The notes beneath the pieces are model-generated. The model was not told the origin of the DNA. It worked only from the letters and a program-made list of their open reading frames with translations, and made no database searches. This document shows positions 45,998-54,954 of a stretch of 64,000 nt of DNA, piece by piece. Origin of the DNA: Cognaticolwellia aestuarii (GTDB taxonomy: Bacteria; Pseudomonadota; Gammaproteobacteria; Enterobacterales; Alteromonadaceae). The stretch spans positions 124,001 to 188,000 of the forward strand of contig NZ_MUZV01000005.1 of NCBI RefSeq assembly GCF_002000025.1. Reading direction: 5' to 3'. The stretch's first letter is position 1. Each line of letters begins with the position of its first letter. Made by a program: the position numbers and the translations under genes.

Positions 45998-46348
45998 TTA
46001 CGCACTTGTAGTCACTTTTTTTACATAACTTTCTTTTTCAATAGCCGTAACTTCAACTGAAATGACAGCGTTTTCGATACCTAAGCGCTCAAGTTGATTG
46101 CTAACACTTGTTGCCAAACTTTTTCGTTGTGACAAATCACGTCCGGATAATATTTTTAAGTTCACGTGGACAAATACTTGCTCTGCGCCAGGTAAATAAA
46201 AATCATCATAAGCACATGCACGCACCTTAATATCAGTAGCGCTAAATAATTCACTTTGATTAGCGCCCTTATAAACAGCGTGTGTTAATTGTTCTACCGG
46301 TAGTGTTTCGGTAATTTTTGCAGAATATTCAATAATACAATGAGGCAT
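45998..46348 (-). CDS. 5-carboxymethyl-2-hydroxymuconate isomerase-family protein
   Basis: This 116-residue protein starts MPHCIIEYSA. The N-terminal proline after Met is the catalytic base of tautomerase-fold enzymes. Later motifs (VHVNLKILSGRDLSQRKSLA) match the CHMI family used in homoprotocatechuate breakdown. No other hpa gene is near, so its real substrate may differ. It is upstream of pdxB, 34 bp away on the same strand. The start at 46348 is chosen because it exposes Pro2; a frame three codons longer would not. Confidence 0.85.
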   Translation of the reverse strand: MPHCIIEYSAKITETLPVEQLTHAVYKGANQSELFSATDIKVRACAYDDFYLPGAEQVFVHVNLKILSGRDLSQRKSLATSVSNQLERLGIENAVISVEVTAIEKESYVKKVTTSA

Positions 46349-46514
46349 GATAAGCATACGTAATCAATAACAGACAAGGTAAGCATTGTAGCTAAGTTCG
46401 ACGATAAAAAGAATATCACTTAAAGGCTAATTTAACTTGTTTCTATAATACTTTAGCCATAATTCCTAAGGCACAGTTCCTTAAGCCATAAATGATTAAG
46501 AAAACCAGAAAGAC

Positions 46515-46543
46515 AAAAAGCCGCTAATATTAGCGGCTTTTTT
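46515..46543 (-). terminator. Terminator after fabB
   Basis: AAAAAGCCGCTAAT/ATTAGCGGCTTTTTT perfect stem with T-run on either strand. Confidence 0.92.
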
Positions 46544-46602
46544 GATAGAGCAAATTTAATTACCCAATAATTCAACGATGGAAAAATTATCCATACAGAA
46601 TG

Positions 46603-47817
46603 TTAAGCTTTATATTTTTGCATAACCAATGTTGCATTAGTGCCGCCAAAGCCAAAGCTATTTGACATTACTAAATTAAGTTCCATGTCACGCTTTTCAG
46701 TAACAATATCTAAACCTTCAGCTTTCTCATCTAAGGTATTGATATTAACAGAAGGTGCAACAAAGTTATTTTCCATCATCAATAATGAAAATATAGCTTC
46801 ATGAACGCCAGCAGCACCTAAAGCATGACCTGTCATTGCTTTTGTTGCACTGATCGCCGGAGAGTCATCACCAAATACTGCTTGAATTGCTCCCAGCTCT
46901 TTTACATCGCCAACTGGCGTTGATGTTCCATGTGTATTTAAGTAATCTACTTTTGCATCAACACCTTGCATAGCTTGTTGCATACAACGAATAGCGCCTT
47001 CACCACTTGGAGCTACCATATCGTAACCATCTGACGTTGCGCCGTAACCCACAATTTCAGCATATATATGTGCGCCACGTGCTAATGCATGTTCCAGCTC
47101 TTCAACAACAACCATGCCGCCGCCACCAGAAATAACAAAACCATCTCGGTCTGCATCATAAGTACGTGAGGCTTGCTCTGGTGTATCGTTGTATTTAGAA
47201 GATAATGCGCCCATACCGTCAAACATCATCGCAAGTGACCAATGAACTTCTTCACCACCGCCAGCAAATACCACATCTTGCTTACCAAGTTGAATAAGCT
47301 CAGCAGCATGACCGATACAATGTGCACTAGTTGCACAGGCTGAACTAATAGAATAGTTAACGCCTAAAATTTTAAATGGTGTTGCTAAACACGCAGAGAT
47401 TGTGCTCGACATGGTTTTTGGAACGGCATAAGGACCAACACGTTTAACGCCTTTTTCACGTAATGTGTCTGCTGAATTAACTACGTTTTCTGAAGAAGCG
47501 CCGCCAGAGCCAGCAACAATTCCGGTACGGAAATTAGATACTTGCTCAGGGGTTAATTTTGAATCTTTAATTGCTTGATCCATGGCTATATAAGCATAAG
47601 CTGAAGCTTCGCCCATAAAGCGTAAAGCTTTGCGGTCAATGTGGTCTTTGACTTCAATTTCAGGCTTGCCCCAAACTTGGCTACGTAAACCTTTCTCAGC
47701 AAAGCTCTCAGAGCGAGTGATACCTGAACGTCCTGTTTGTAATGACGCTAATACTTCTTCTGCATCATTACCAATACTTGATACAATGCCTAATCCGGTG
47801 ATAACTACACGTTTCAT
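46603..47817 (-). CDS. fabB: 3-oxoacyl-[acyl-carrier-protein] synthase I
   Basis: This 404-residue ketosynthase has active Cys in [14 protein letters not shown] (about residue 161), His in [10 protein letters not shown] (about 297) and His in [13 protein letters not shown] (about 332), with a phenylalanine gate [10 protein letters not shown]. FabB elongates unsaturated fatty acids and is essential for cis-unsaturated lipids. It is divergent from mnmC, a conserved gammaproteobacterial neighbour pair. An inverted-repeat site for a FabR-type regulator lies about 71-88 bp upstream. Confidence 0.96.
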   Translation of the reverse strand: MKRVVITGLGIVSSIGNDAEEVLASLQTGRSGITRSESFAEKGLRSQVWGKPEIEVKDHIDRKALRFMGEASAYAYIAMDQAIKDSKLTPEQVSNFRTGIVAGSGGASSENVVNSADTLREKGVKRVGPYAVPKTMSSTISACLATPFKILGVNYSISSACATSAHCIGHAAELIQLGKQDVVFAGGGEEVHWSLAMMFDGMGALSSKYNDTPEQASRTYDADRDGFVISGGGGMVVVEELEHALARGAHIYAEIVGYGATSDGYDMVAPSGEGAIRCMQQAMQGVDAKVDYLNTHGTSTPVGDVKELGAIQAVFGDDSPAISATKAMTGHALGAAGVHEAIFSLLMMENNFVAPSVNINTLDEKAEGLDIVTEKRDMELNLVMSNSFGFGGTNATLVMQKYKA

Positions 47818-47887
47818 TTAAATAACCATATTCAATTAAAAATCTGGGCGTATCATACATAATTTTGCCCCCTATACTGGTCTGTCC

Positions 47888-47905
47888 AGCGTACACTTGT
47901 ACACT
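47888..47905 (-). promoter_or_regulatory. Inverted-repeat operator upstream of fabB (FabR-type candidate)
   Basis: AGCGTACA, two bases, TGTACACT: an inverted repeat with one mismatch per half. It resembles the unsaturated-fatty-acid operator bound by FabR in E. coli at fabB and fabA. It overlaps the likely -35 area, with TATAGG about 30 bp downstream on the minus strand, so repression is plausible. Confidence 0.65.
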
Positions 47906-47995
47906 GAATTTTTTCATTTTTATGACAGAGCTCTGTAATACGCGGTAAAATAACCTTTTTTTGACCCTAACAACAACTAAAAGACATTAAATATT

Positions 47996-50011
47996 GTGAC
48001 TAATCAAACAAATATTACCTTTCAAAATGACGGTTCACCTTATTCTGAGCAATTTAATGATATTTATTTTGATACGAATCAGGGTACCAGCCAAAGTGAG
48101 TGCGTATTTATTGATGGCAATAATATTAGCGCAAGATTAGCAAAATGCCCTGAGCGTTTTGTCATTGCAGAAACCGGTTTTGGCACGGGCTTAAATTTTT
48201 TACTTACCCTTGAGCTATTTCATCGGTTACAACAGGAGCAAAACCAACCAAATACCGACAACTCGACAAAAAGCAGATTGCACTTTATTAGTGTTGAAAA
48301 GTATCCATTAACGAAACAGCAGCTGATACAGTCATTAAATGCTTTGCCACAGCTAAAACATTTTAGCCAGCAACTAATTGCGCAATACCCAGAAGCGCCA
48401 AGCAATAACGTTAACTTGACGTTTCTTGATGGTTTAGTAAGTTTAGAATTAATATTTAACGATGCCACTGAAGGCTTAGCATCGCTAAATGCAAAAGAAA
48501 AACCGTACAACCAAGCCATGATTGACGCTTGGTTTCTTGATGGTTTTTCGCCTGAAAAAAATCCTGAAATGTGGCATGAGGGGCTCTTTAAACAAGTCGC
48601 TCGACTATCCAAAGAACAAGCAACGTTAGCGACTTTCACTGTATCTGGAAAAGTAAGACGACTGTTAATTGCCACTGGCTTTCGAGTAGAAAAACGTCAA
48701 GCAAAAGGTAAAAAAAATGAAATGCTAAGCGCAGTATTTCAACAAAATCCAAACTCAGGCAAAGGCTATCAACAACGAGCCGTCATTGCTAAGCCCCAAC
48801 ATGTTAGTATTATTGGCGGTGGCATCGCTTCTGCATGTGCAGCTTACGCCTTAACAAATGCTGGCGTTAAGGTAACAGTATATTGCCAAGACTTTAGTGT
48901 TGCCCAAGGTGCATCGAGTAATAATATTGGCGCAATTTACCCTTTAATCCATCAACAGGCTGATGATATTAGCCTGTTTTATCAACATGCTTTTAAGCAA
49001 GCTATAGCCTATTATAAAAATATTCAAACACAAGGATTTCACTTTGATCACGACTGGTGCGGACTCCTAGAGATATCATATAAGCCGGCACTGGCACTTC
49101 GACAACAACACATCGCAAACTCTGGCGTTTGGCCAAAAAATTTAATTACCAGTATTGATGAAACTCAGGCAAGTAAACAGGCGAGTATCCCCTTAAATAA
49201 TGGGGGTTTATTCTTTCCTGAAGCCGGCTGGGTTGCACCTGCGCAATTAGTAAAGCAAATATTTAAGGCCGCAGAATCGAGCAATCGTCTGCGCATAGAA
49301 ACAGGTTGTAAAATTAATAAAATTAGTCAGCAAACTGATGGCAAGTGGCTAATGCATAGTACGAGTAAAAACTACCTCACCGAGGTGCTTATATATTGTG
49401 GTGGCGCTCAAGGTATTCCTTTGAATATCATTAAGCAGTTACCATTAACATCAGTACGTGGTCAGGTCAGCAGCATGGCCAGTAATGAAAAAATTGCCAA
49501 GCTATCAACCGTTATTTGCCATAAAGGCTATTTAACACCGGCAAATAACAACCTGCATTGTATTGGAGCAACATTCAAAAAAAATAGCTTTGATATCAAC
49601 AGCAAGCCAGAAGAAGATCAGTACAACCTCGATATGATAGAGAAATGCTTACCTGGCATAACAACATGGCAAAACAGTGATGTTATTAGTAGCAAAGCAC
49701 GTTTACGCTGTATGACACCGGATCACATGCCAATGGTTGGTGCTATGCCAGATATCGAAGCCCACAAGGCACAATATCAACATTTAAGTAAAGATAAACG
49801 CTGGCGCTATGACCAGCAAGCTCCTGTGATTAAGAACCTCTATATGATGACAGGTTTAGGTGCCCGAGGACTTTGTACTGCACCGTTGTTAGCTGATATT
49901 TTAACGGCAGATATTTGTGGTACGCCCTACCCACTCAACAATGAACAATTATTTAATCTTGCACCTAATCGCTTTATTATTCGCGATATTATTCGTCGTA
50001 AATTTGATTAA
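47996..50011 (+). CDS. mnmC: Bifunctional tRNA mnm5s2U methyltransferase/oxidoreductase MnmC
   Basis: This 671-residue protein has an N-terminal methyltransferase (about 1-250, GFGTGLNFLLTLELF, DAWFLDGFSPEKNP) fused to a FAD-dependent oxidoreductase (about 270-671, SIIGGGIASACAAYALT). The two halves finish mnm5s2U34 in tRNAs for Lys, Glu and Gln by demodifying cmnm5U and then methylating. The start is GTG at 47996. It is divergent from fabB. Length is typical (E. coli 668). Confidence 0.95.
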   Translation: MTNQTNITFQNDGSPYSEQFNDIYFDTNQGTSQSECVFIDGNNISARLAKCPERFVIAETGFGTGLNFLLTLELFHRLQQEQNQPNTDNSTKSRLHFISVEKYPLTKQQLIQSLNALPQLKHFSQQLIAQYPEAPSNNVNLTFLDGLVSLELIFNDATEGLASLNAKEKPYNQAMIDAWFLDGFSPEKNPEMWHEGLFKQVARLSKEQATLATFTVSGKVRRLLIATGFRVEKRQAKGKKNEMLSAVFQQNPNSGKGYQQRAVIAKPQHVSIIGGGIASACAAYALTNAGVKVTVYCQDFSVAQGASSNNIGAIYPLIHQQADDISLFYQHAFKQAIAYYKNIQTQGFHFDHDWCGLLEISYKPALALRQQHIANSGVWPKNLITSIDETQASKQASIPLNNGGLFFPEAGWVAPAQLVKQIFKAAESSNRLRIETGCKINKISQQTDGKWLMHSTSKNYLTEVLIYCGGAQGIPLNIIKQLPLTSVRGQVSSMASNEKIAKLSTVICHKGYLTPANNNLHCIGATFKKNSFDINSKPEEDQYNLDMIEKCLPGITTWQNSDVISSKARLRCMTPDHMPMVGAMPDIEAHKAQYQHLSKDKRWRYDQQAPVIKNLYMMTGLGARGLCTAPLLADILTADICGTPYPLNNEQLFNLAPNRFIIRDIIRRKFD

Positions 50012-50077
50012 CTTAAAACAAAGCAGCAGCTACTGTAAAATCAATAACTGCTGTAGATAAAAGCAACCTAAAGGCAG

Positions 50078-50350
50078 TTAAGCCGAAAAAGCTTGCTGTA
50101 AATGCAACCAATAATCTTGCACTATCTGACGGTCTTGCGGATTCAGTTCAGTGCGCGCAGCTTGCAGCTTTTCACTAATATTATCCGCTAATTGCTGGCT
50201 AAGGGCTTGTGACTCGTCACCGTATTCGCTACTCGCCAAACTAATAAAGCCCCTTAAATAACTGCCGGCAAAAAGTTCATCAGCACTAACATCTTGCGCT
50301 ACTTGCTCATCTAAATAATGATAAAGCGCGGTAAGGTTTTCAAATTGCAT
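50078..50350 (-). CDS. yfcL: YfcL-family protein
   Basis: This 90-residue protein matches YfcL, a family of small helical proteins of unknown function found near mnmC, fabB and epmC in gammaproteobacteria. The start MQFENLTALYHYLDEQ at 50350 is chosen over a frame four codons longer. It is convergent with mnmC, 66 bp apart. No function is assigned. Confidence 0.85.
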   Translation of the reverse strand: MQFENLTALYHYLDEQVAQDVSADELFAGSYLRGFISLASSEYGDESQALSQQLADNISEKLQAARTELNPQDRQIVQDYWLHLQQAFSA

Positions 50351-50436
50351 ATTCAATTCCAACGTTATGTGGCCACGTATCGATTCGTGACCTGTTCAAT
50401 GTATTTACAAAAATTTATCTAAATTTTGTGATAGTA

Positions 50437-51570
50437 TTATTGCGGGCTAGCTACGGGGTAAAGTACTTGGTCATTATAGCCAGTAATAACCGGTAAATAA
50501 CCCGATAGTTCCATATCTAGCTCACTGTCCCCGGTATCTGCGATTAAAGGACGTGCTTGCAACGCATTCAATTTTGCTTTCGTAGCAATGATCATAATAT
50601 TTTCTTTTTTTATTGCACGAATAATACGCGGGCTTAACTGTTGATTACCACGACCAAAGATGTGACCTTGACCACCAATCAAAGTAATCACTAACTTAAC
50701 TTGTCCTAGTTTGTAAGGCTGCATTAATTGCCATATGTCAGCTTCAGTTAAATCGCTCGCGATTAATGCTTGCTGGCATATAGCATCAACGCCGAGTAAA
50801 GTATTTTCAAGCGCAAGTTCTTCCATAACAAAGGCGGTAGTTGAACCGGAGCCAATTATAAAAAGCTCATCGTCCATTTTTGCGATAACATCAGCAGCAA
50901 TATCTTGTAAAACCAGCTCATCAGACTCTTTACCACCTGACTTTACCGCTTGAATATAACGCAATTCTGATGGCACACGCATTTCACCAAACCGCTTTGC
51001 TTTGACAATACCTTCACGAAATAAGCTTTCGTCAATATCCATAACATCAGCGTCAGTTAAGCTGACTAATTGATTGGTGATCATCAACTCAACGACTCGA
51101 CCTGCCGCCTTGGGTGTAATGGCATATACACCCGAGTGAATTTTACAACCGGCCGGAATACCCAACACAGGGAACTTATCATCAACTATATGGCAAACAT
51201 TGCGTGCGGTGCCATCACCACCAGCAAACAGCAACAAATCAATACCTTCATCGATAAGTGCTTTTACTGCTAGCTCGGTATCGCGTTCGGTAGTAACTTC
51301 ATTTTCAACTTGATGCACTACTTGTGTGGTAAAACCTAATGCTTTTGCCGTGCTTTCTCCCATATCACTAGATACGGTATAAATAGTCATATTATCTTTA
51401 TAAGGTAAAAGAATTTCTAACGCTAATGATGCTCTGGCATTCGACTTGGCCGTAGCGCCAAGTGCCATGGCTTGCTCAGCAACCCCAACACCATCACTGC
51501 CTTTTAATGCTACGCTACCGCCAATGCCTGCGATAGGGTTTATCACTAAACCTAATTTGAATTGTTTCAT
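50437..51570 (-). CDS. ATP-NAD kinase family protein
   Basis: This 377-residue protein has a NAD kinase-type domain with LLLFAGGDGTARNV (the GGDGT loop, about residue 117) and GIPAGCKIHSG. It opens with LGLVINPIAGIGGSVALKG. It is larger than NadK and belongs to the AcoX-like ATP-NAD kinase group, whose substrate is unclear. It lies between yfcL and epmC, on the same strand as epmC and 39 bp from it, so co-transcription is likely. Confidence 0.85.
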   Translation of the reverse strand: MKQFKLGLVINPIAGIGGSVALKGSDGVGVAEQAMALGATAKSNARASLALEILLPYKDNMTIYTVSSDMGESTAKALGFTTQVVHQVENEVTTERDTELAVKALIDEGIDLLLFAGGDGTARNVCHIVDDKFPVLGIPAGCKIHSGVYAITPKAAGRVVELMITNQLVSLTDADVMDIDESLFREGIVKAKRFGEMRVPSELRYIQAVKSGGKESDELVLQDIAADVIAKMDDELFIIGSGSTTAFVMEELALENTLLGVDAICQQALIASDLTEADIWQLMQPYKLGQVKLVITLIGGQGHIFGRGNQQLSPRIIRAIKKENIMIIATKAKLNALQARPLIADTGDSELDMELSGYLPVITGYNDQVLYPVASPQ

Positions 51571-51609
51571 AAATATATCTCGTTAATTTTCAGCATTACA
51601 AGCTCTGCG

Positions 51610-52134
51610 CTATTTAAAATGCTCTGCAGTTAAAGGCCATGGCTTATTATAAAATGCTGCCAAAGCGGCAATAAATGTTTCGGCATCACGAGGAAAACCA
51701 GACGCTAAATAATCAACTACCTGTTGAAAAACCTTGGCTTTAAAAGCAAAGCGGTCAGTCTTACCATCGCCAAGTAAATTATCAGTAGATACATCAAAGT
51801 GCTTACCTGCAGCAACACAAAGCGCCCACTCAATTGCCTGTGGTTTGATTTCAACTTTTTCAAATGCTTCTTGCTGGCTTTGATCTCGGCCGTCAGGCAC
51901 ATACCAATAACCAAAGTCTTCTAATAATCGGCGTTTCTCGCCTGCCAAGCACCAATGCGAAATCTCATGAAGTGCACTGGCATAATAGCCGTGAGCAAAT
52001 ACTATTTGATGATAAGAACAATGCTCGTTAGCGGGTAAGTAAATGGGTTCATCAGCCCCTTTAACTAAACGGGTATTGTACTCTCGGAAGAAGTTACGCT
52101 CAAAAATATTAATTAAATCTATAAAGTTATGCAT
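51610..52134 (-). CDS. epmC: Elongation factor P hydroxylase EpmC
   Basis: This 174-residue protein matches EpmC (YfcM), which hydroxylates the beta-lysyl-lysine of EF-P. The iron site shows HEISHWC and the C-terminal YNKPWPL is typical. EF-P itself and EpmA/EpmB are not in the window. The start at 52134 (MHNFIDLINIFE) fits the family; the longer frame does not. A divergent 53-codon plus-strand frame at 52136-52297 overlaps its upstream region and was left out. Confidence 0.93.
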   Translation of the reverse strand: MHNFIDLINIFERNFFREYNTRLVKGADEPIYLPANEHCSYHQIVFAHGYYASALHEISHWCLAGEKRRLLEDFGYWYVPDGRDQSQQEAFEKVEIKPQAIEWALCVAAGKHFDVSTDNLLGDGKTDRFAFKAKVFQQVVDYLASGFPRDAETFIAALAAFYNKPWPLTAEHFK

Positions 52135-52478
52135 AATGAAACCAGAAATTATAATACGCAACGTCAAACATTATCGCCCAAATGAACACGTACTAAAAAT
52201 AGCTTCGCACAGCCAATATTTGCTATTAAAAGGCTATAAAATAAAAAACTATAAGCTAGACATATATGAACTAACAAGCTATGTTAACAATGTGTAAATT
52301 TAATGTAACACTCGGGTGTTTATTATTTTTTTATGAGAAATAATTAGATAAATTTAACGTGTATTTCAATTCACAATCAAGTTTCTACCAGCAAAGATAT
52401 AGTCAACTTATAGCGTACATTGATTATGCTTTTATCACTTCGTTGGTTGTTATGAGATTGCCATGTGGAGAAAGAAAA

Positions 52479-53165
52479 ATGTCAAAGGAAATGACAAGGT
52501 TACGTGCCTTTGTACTTACACCAACATCAGCAGTGCCATCACACTTAGCAATACACAATAGATTTACCTGCCTCATAAAAGCGTGTGATATTAGCATAGA
52601 ACTAGGATCGAAAATACCCGAAAAATCTCGCCTACTCGAGTTTAAGTACCTCTTTATAGACTTGGATGAGTGCCAAGAAGAAAATGGCCTACCAGCAAAC
52701 ATTGCGGCACTTGCAGCAAGTAATACCACTATACTATTTAACGCAACAAATGGCCTAACTTGTGAAAAAACAGCTTTATTGTCTTCTGTGAAAGGTGTGT
52801 TTTATAAACATGACCGTCCAGATATTATCATCAAAGGGCTTGATTGCATTATCAGGCAAGAGTTCTGGTTTAAACGATCAACAATGAGTAGTGCCATAAT
52901 CTATTTATTACAAGCCACTAAAAATAAACAAATACAAACCATCGATGAGCATAATGATATTATTTTCACGACGCTTACCAAACGCGAAAAGATGATTGCT
53001 TGCCTCGTTGCTAGAGGCGCTCAAAATAAAGAGATTGCCGACCAGTTGCATATAAGTACTAATACGGTAAAAACTCACCTTTATAGCATTTTTAGAAAGA
53101 CGAGTTCACGTAACCGTATAGAGCTGATTAGTCGCACACAAAATTACATATCAGCGGTCAATTAG
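52479..53165 (+). CDS. csgD: LuxR-type regulator, CsgD-like
   Basis: This 228-residue protein has an N-terminal receiver-like part (about 10-150, FKYLFIDLDECQE in place of the Asp box) without a clear phospho-acceptor set, and a C-terminal LuxR HTH (about 160-225, LTKREKMIACLVARGAQNKEIADQLHISTNTVKTHLYSIFRK). Size and layout match CsgD (216 in E. coli), the curli activator. It sits beside csgG, convergent with the curli operon, which supports the name. The start at 52479 has GGAG nine bases upstream; the frame is open 40 codons earlier but adds nothing recognisable. Confidence 0.75.
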   Translation: MSKEMTRLRAFVLTPTSAVPSHLAIHNRFTCLIKACDISIELGSKIPEKSRLLEFKYLFIDLDECQEENGLPANIAALAASNTTILFNATNGLTCEKTALLSSVKGVFYKHDRPDIIIKGLDCIIRQEFWFKRSTMSSAIIYLLQATKNKQIQTIDEHNDIIFTTLTKREKMIACLVARGAQNKEIADQLHISTNTVKTHLYSIFRKTSSRNRIELISRTQNYISAVN

Positions 53166-53177
53166 CGCCATAAGCGA

Positions 53178-53220
53178 TAAAACTAAAAAGCCAGTGATCA
53201 TCACTGAGTTTTTAGTTTTT
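53178..53220. terminator. Bidirectional terminator between csgD-like gene and csgG
   Basis: AACTAAAAA..CAGTGAT/ATCACTG..TTTTTAGTT nested stem with T-runs on both strands between convergent genes. Confidence 0.85.
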
Positions 53221-53270
53221 GTTCACAACACTAAGCTTATTCTGTTTTGCTAGTTTAAGTATTTACATGA

Positions 53271-54056
53271 CTAAGTATCAGCACGCCATACTTTTCGGTC
53301 AATACCTTTTATCACTAACTCTGTAATTGCCTTTTCAATTGCTTGTTGTACGCAAACATGCATCGGCTCATTATCACTAAAGCCGCCTTCTGCCTCAGCT
53401 AGGCGCTTAAAGCTAACATACCGGAAAAAGCCGGCACGTACCTCTTGGCTCAATACCTTTTTATTGGTCGACACTGAAACTAATACTTGCCCTGTTCGCA
53501 CATCAACCGCGCGCATATAAACAGTTATTTGATCTTCACGATAAAGCTCAGAGGCACCGATACCAAAATATTCTGCGCCAAAGCCGCCTGTTCTGGTGTT
53601 AGAGTCATAACTAATAATACCGCCTTCTAATAATATTTTTGCCGTCGTTAATGGAGGTAACTCGATATTTTCAGTGGCTTTGTTTGCTTGATGAGCAGCT
53701 CGAGTAATTTTTCGTTCTGTTAATACATTTTGCAGCCCTTCACGCTCTACAGGTAAAAACCAGTCAGAGTCACTTAAGGCTTGCATTAAAATAGATGTAG
53801 CTCCCTGCGTAACGGCTGTAGAAAATGAGCTGACATTTGCTTGCGGTTTATATTGTCCCGTTTGATCACGATAAGCATATACTGAAACAGGTATAGCTCC
53901 TTTAGGTTTAGGTAGCGCTTTAAGTTCTTTAAAGCTCTCTAAAGGCACCATCTTTGTTGCAAGTGTTTGCTCTGGAGGAAATAACTTACTAGCGTTATCT
54001 AATGCACTGCAAGCCGACAACAGGCTCACAAGACTTAACATTATAATGTTTCTCAT
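53271..54056 (-). CDS. csgG: Curli secretion channel lipoprotein CsgG
   Basis: This 261-residue protein starts MRNIIMLSLVSLLSAC, a lipoprotein signal with lipidated Cys near residue 16. The CsgG domain shows PVSVYAYRDQTGQYKP, STAVTQGATSILMQAL and WFLPVEREGLQNVL. CsgG forms the nonameric outer-membrane pore for curlin. The start at 54056 follows the csgF stop by 4 bp, so coupled translation is likely; the longer frame overlaps csgF. It is the last gene of the curli operon. Confidence 0.95.
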   Translation of the reverse strand: MRNIIMLSLVSLLSACSALDNASKLFPPEQTLATKMVPLESFKELKALPKPKGAIPVSVYAYRDQTGQYKPQANVSSFSTAVTQGATSILMQALSDSDWFLPVEREGLQNVLTERKITRAAHQANKATENIELPPLTTAKILLEGGIISYDSNTRTGGFGAEYFGIGASELYREDQITVYMRAVDVRTGQVLVSVSTNKKVLSQEVRAGFFRYVSFKRLAEAEGGFSDNEPMHVCVQQAIEKAITELVIKGIDRKVWRADT

Positions 54057-54060
54057 GAGC

Positions 54061-54477
54061 TTATCCAAACTTTGGTATTTCAATAATCGTAATTTTATTA
54101 CTCAATAAATCAGTAATTTGTATGGTGATGGTATCACTGTTAGCAGACACAATATCAATTTGATAATCACCGCTAATAAATGAGGCATCCTCACCAATAT
54201 CTACATTGGAATCTTCGCCCAAGACTGTATCTTTATATTTACTGACAATATCACTCAGTGTTGCACGCTCTAATGCCTCTGATACTTTTTCTTCAAAGCT
54301 TTTTTCACTCAACTCTGCTTTATGTTTATTTTGCCCTTGCGCTTTACTTAATAAGAAGCTGCCATTTAGTGCACTACCACCAAAACTAGGATTTATCGGC
54401 GTATATACTAACTCGGTACCCTGTGCATAATGAGTAGTGCAGATGCAAACTACAGCCATTAAAATGAATTTTTTCAT
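54061..54477 (-). CDS. csgF: Curli assembly protein CsgF
   Basis: This 138-residue protein has a signal peptide (about 1-20, MKKFILMAVVCICTTHYAQG). The mature N-terminus LVYTPINPSFGGSALNGSFLL is the CsgF segment that inserts in the CsgG pore. CsgF holds the nucleator at the cell surface. It lies between csgE (27 bp upstream) and csgG (4 bp downstream). Confidence 0.93.
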   Translation of the reverse strand: MKKFILMAVVCICTTHYAQGTELVYTPINPSFGGSALNGSFLLSKAQGQNKHKAELSEKSFEEKVSEALERATLSDIVSKYKDTVLGEDSNVDIGEDASFISGDYQIDIVSANSDTITIQITDLLSNKITIIEIPKFG

Positions 54478-54504
54478 TACTACTATCCTTATAATTACCT
54501 ATAA

Positions 54505-54897
54505 CTACCAGCCACTTTCTGCCATATCAATACTATCTTGGCTGTATTGAGTTTTCGCCATGGCATCAATCAAAATAAATATGGCTTGCTCTACTTTTTC
54601 TTTTACCGGAGATTGTCGACGCCCGAAATATGTAACATAAATAACTCGGCCATTAAGCAGAAGACTGAGTTTAGTGCCTGCCCGAGGAACAATATGCTCG
54701 ATAAGCTGAACGTTTATACCCTGTGTTTTTGGCATATCACGCCATAGTTGACTAAATTGGAAGTAAAAATCATGGCCCAAACGACTTTTGGTGTTATCAA
54801 GCAATAAACCACCAATTTCTACTTCGCTAGTCGCATGACCCATAGAAGTGAATAACAAGCACAGCGTAATTAACCATGCAGAAATATTTTTAGACAT
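54505..54897 (-). CDS. csgE: Curli chaperone-like protein CsgE
   Basis: This 130-residue protein has a signal peptide (about 1-21) and the CsgE domain (GLLLDNTKSRLGHDFYFQF, ERIV-like RAGTKLSLLLNGRVIYVTYFGRR). CsgE caps CsgG and guides curlin into the channel. The start at 54897 (MSKNISAW) matches CsgE length (E. coli 129). A hairpin with T-run lies in the 57-bp gap to the curlin gene upstream. Confidence 0.92.
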   Translation of the reverse strand: MSKNISAWLITLCLLFTSMGHATSEVEIGGLLLDNTKSRLGHDFYFQFSQLWRDMPKTQGINVQLIEHIVPRAGTKLSLLLNGRVIYVTYFGRRQSPVKEKVEQAIFILIDAMAKTQYSQDSIDMAESGW

Positions 54898-54909
54898 AGT
54901 ATTAGAGAT

Positions 54910-54930
54910 AAAAAGGGGCTTTAAGCCCCT
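54910..54930 (-). terminator. Hairpin with T-run between curlin gene and csgE
   Basis: AGGGGCT/AGCCCCT perfect stem with a 3-nt loop, then TTTTT on the minus strand. It sits between the curlin stop and the csgE start. If partial, it would let the fiber gene be made in excess over csgEFG. Confidence 0.8.
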
Positions 54931-54954
54931 AGTTAACTTATATTCAATGAACAA

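Noticed and set aside
52043-52297. Plus-strand frame overlapping the epmC start.
   Set aside because: It overlaps epmC coding DNA and the part outside is only about 53 codons, with no ribosome site and no recognised similarity.
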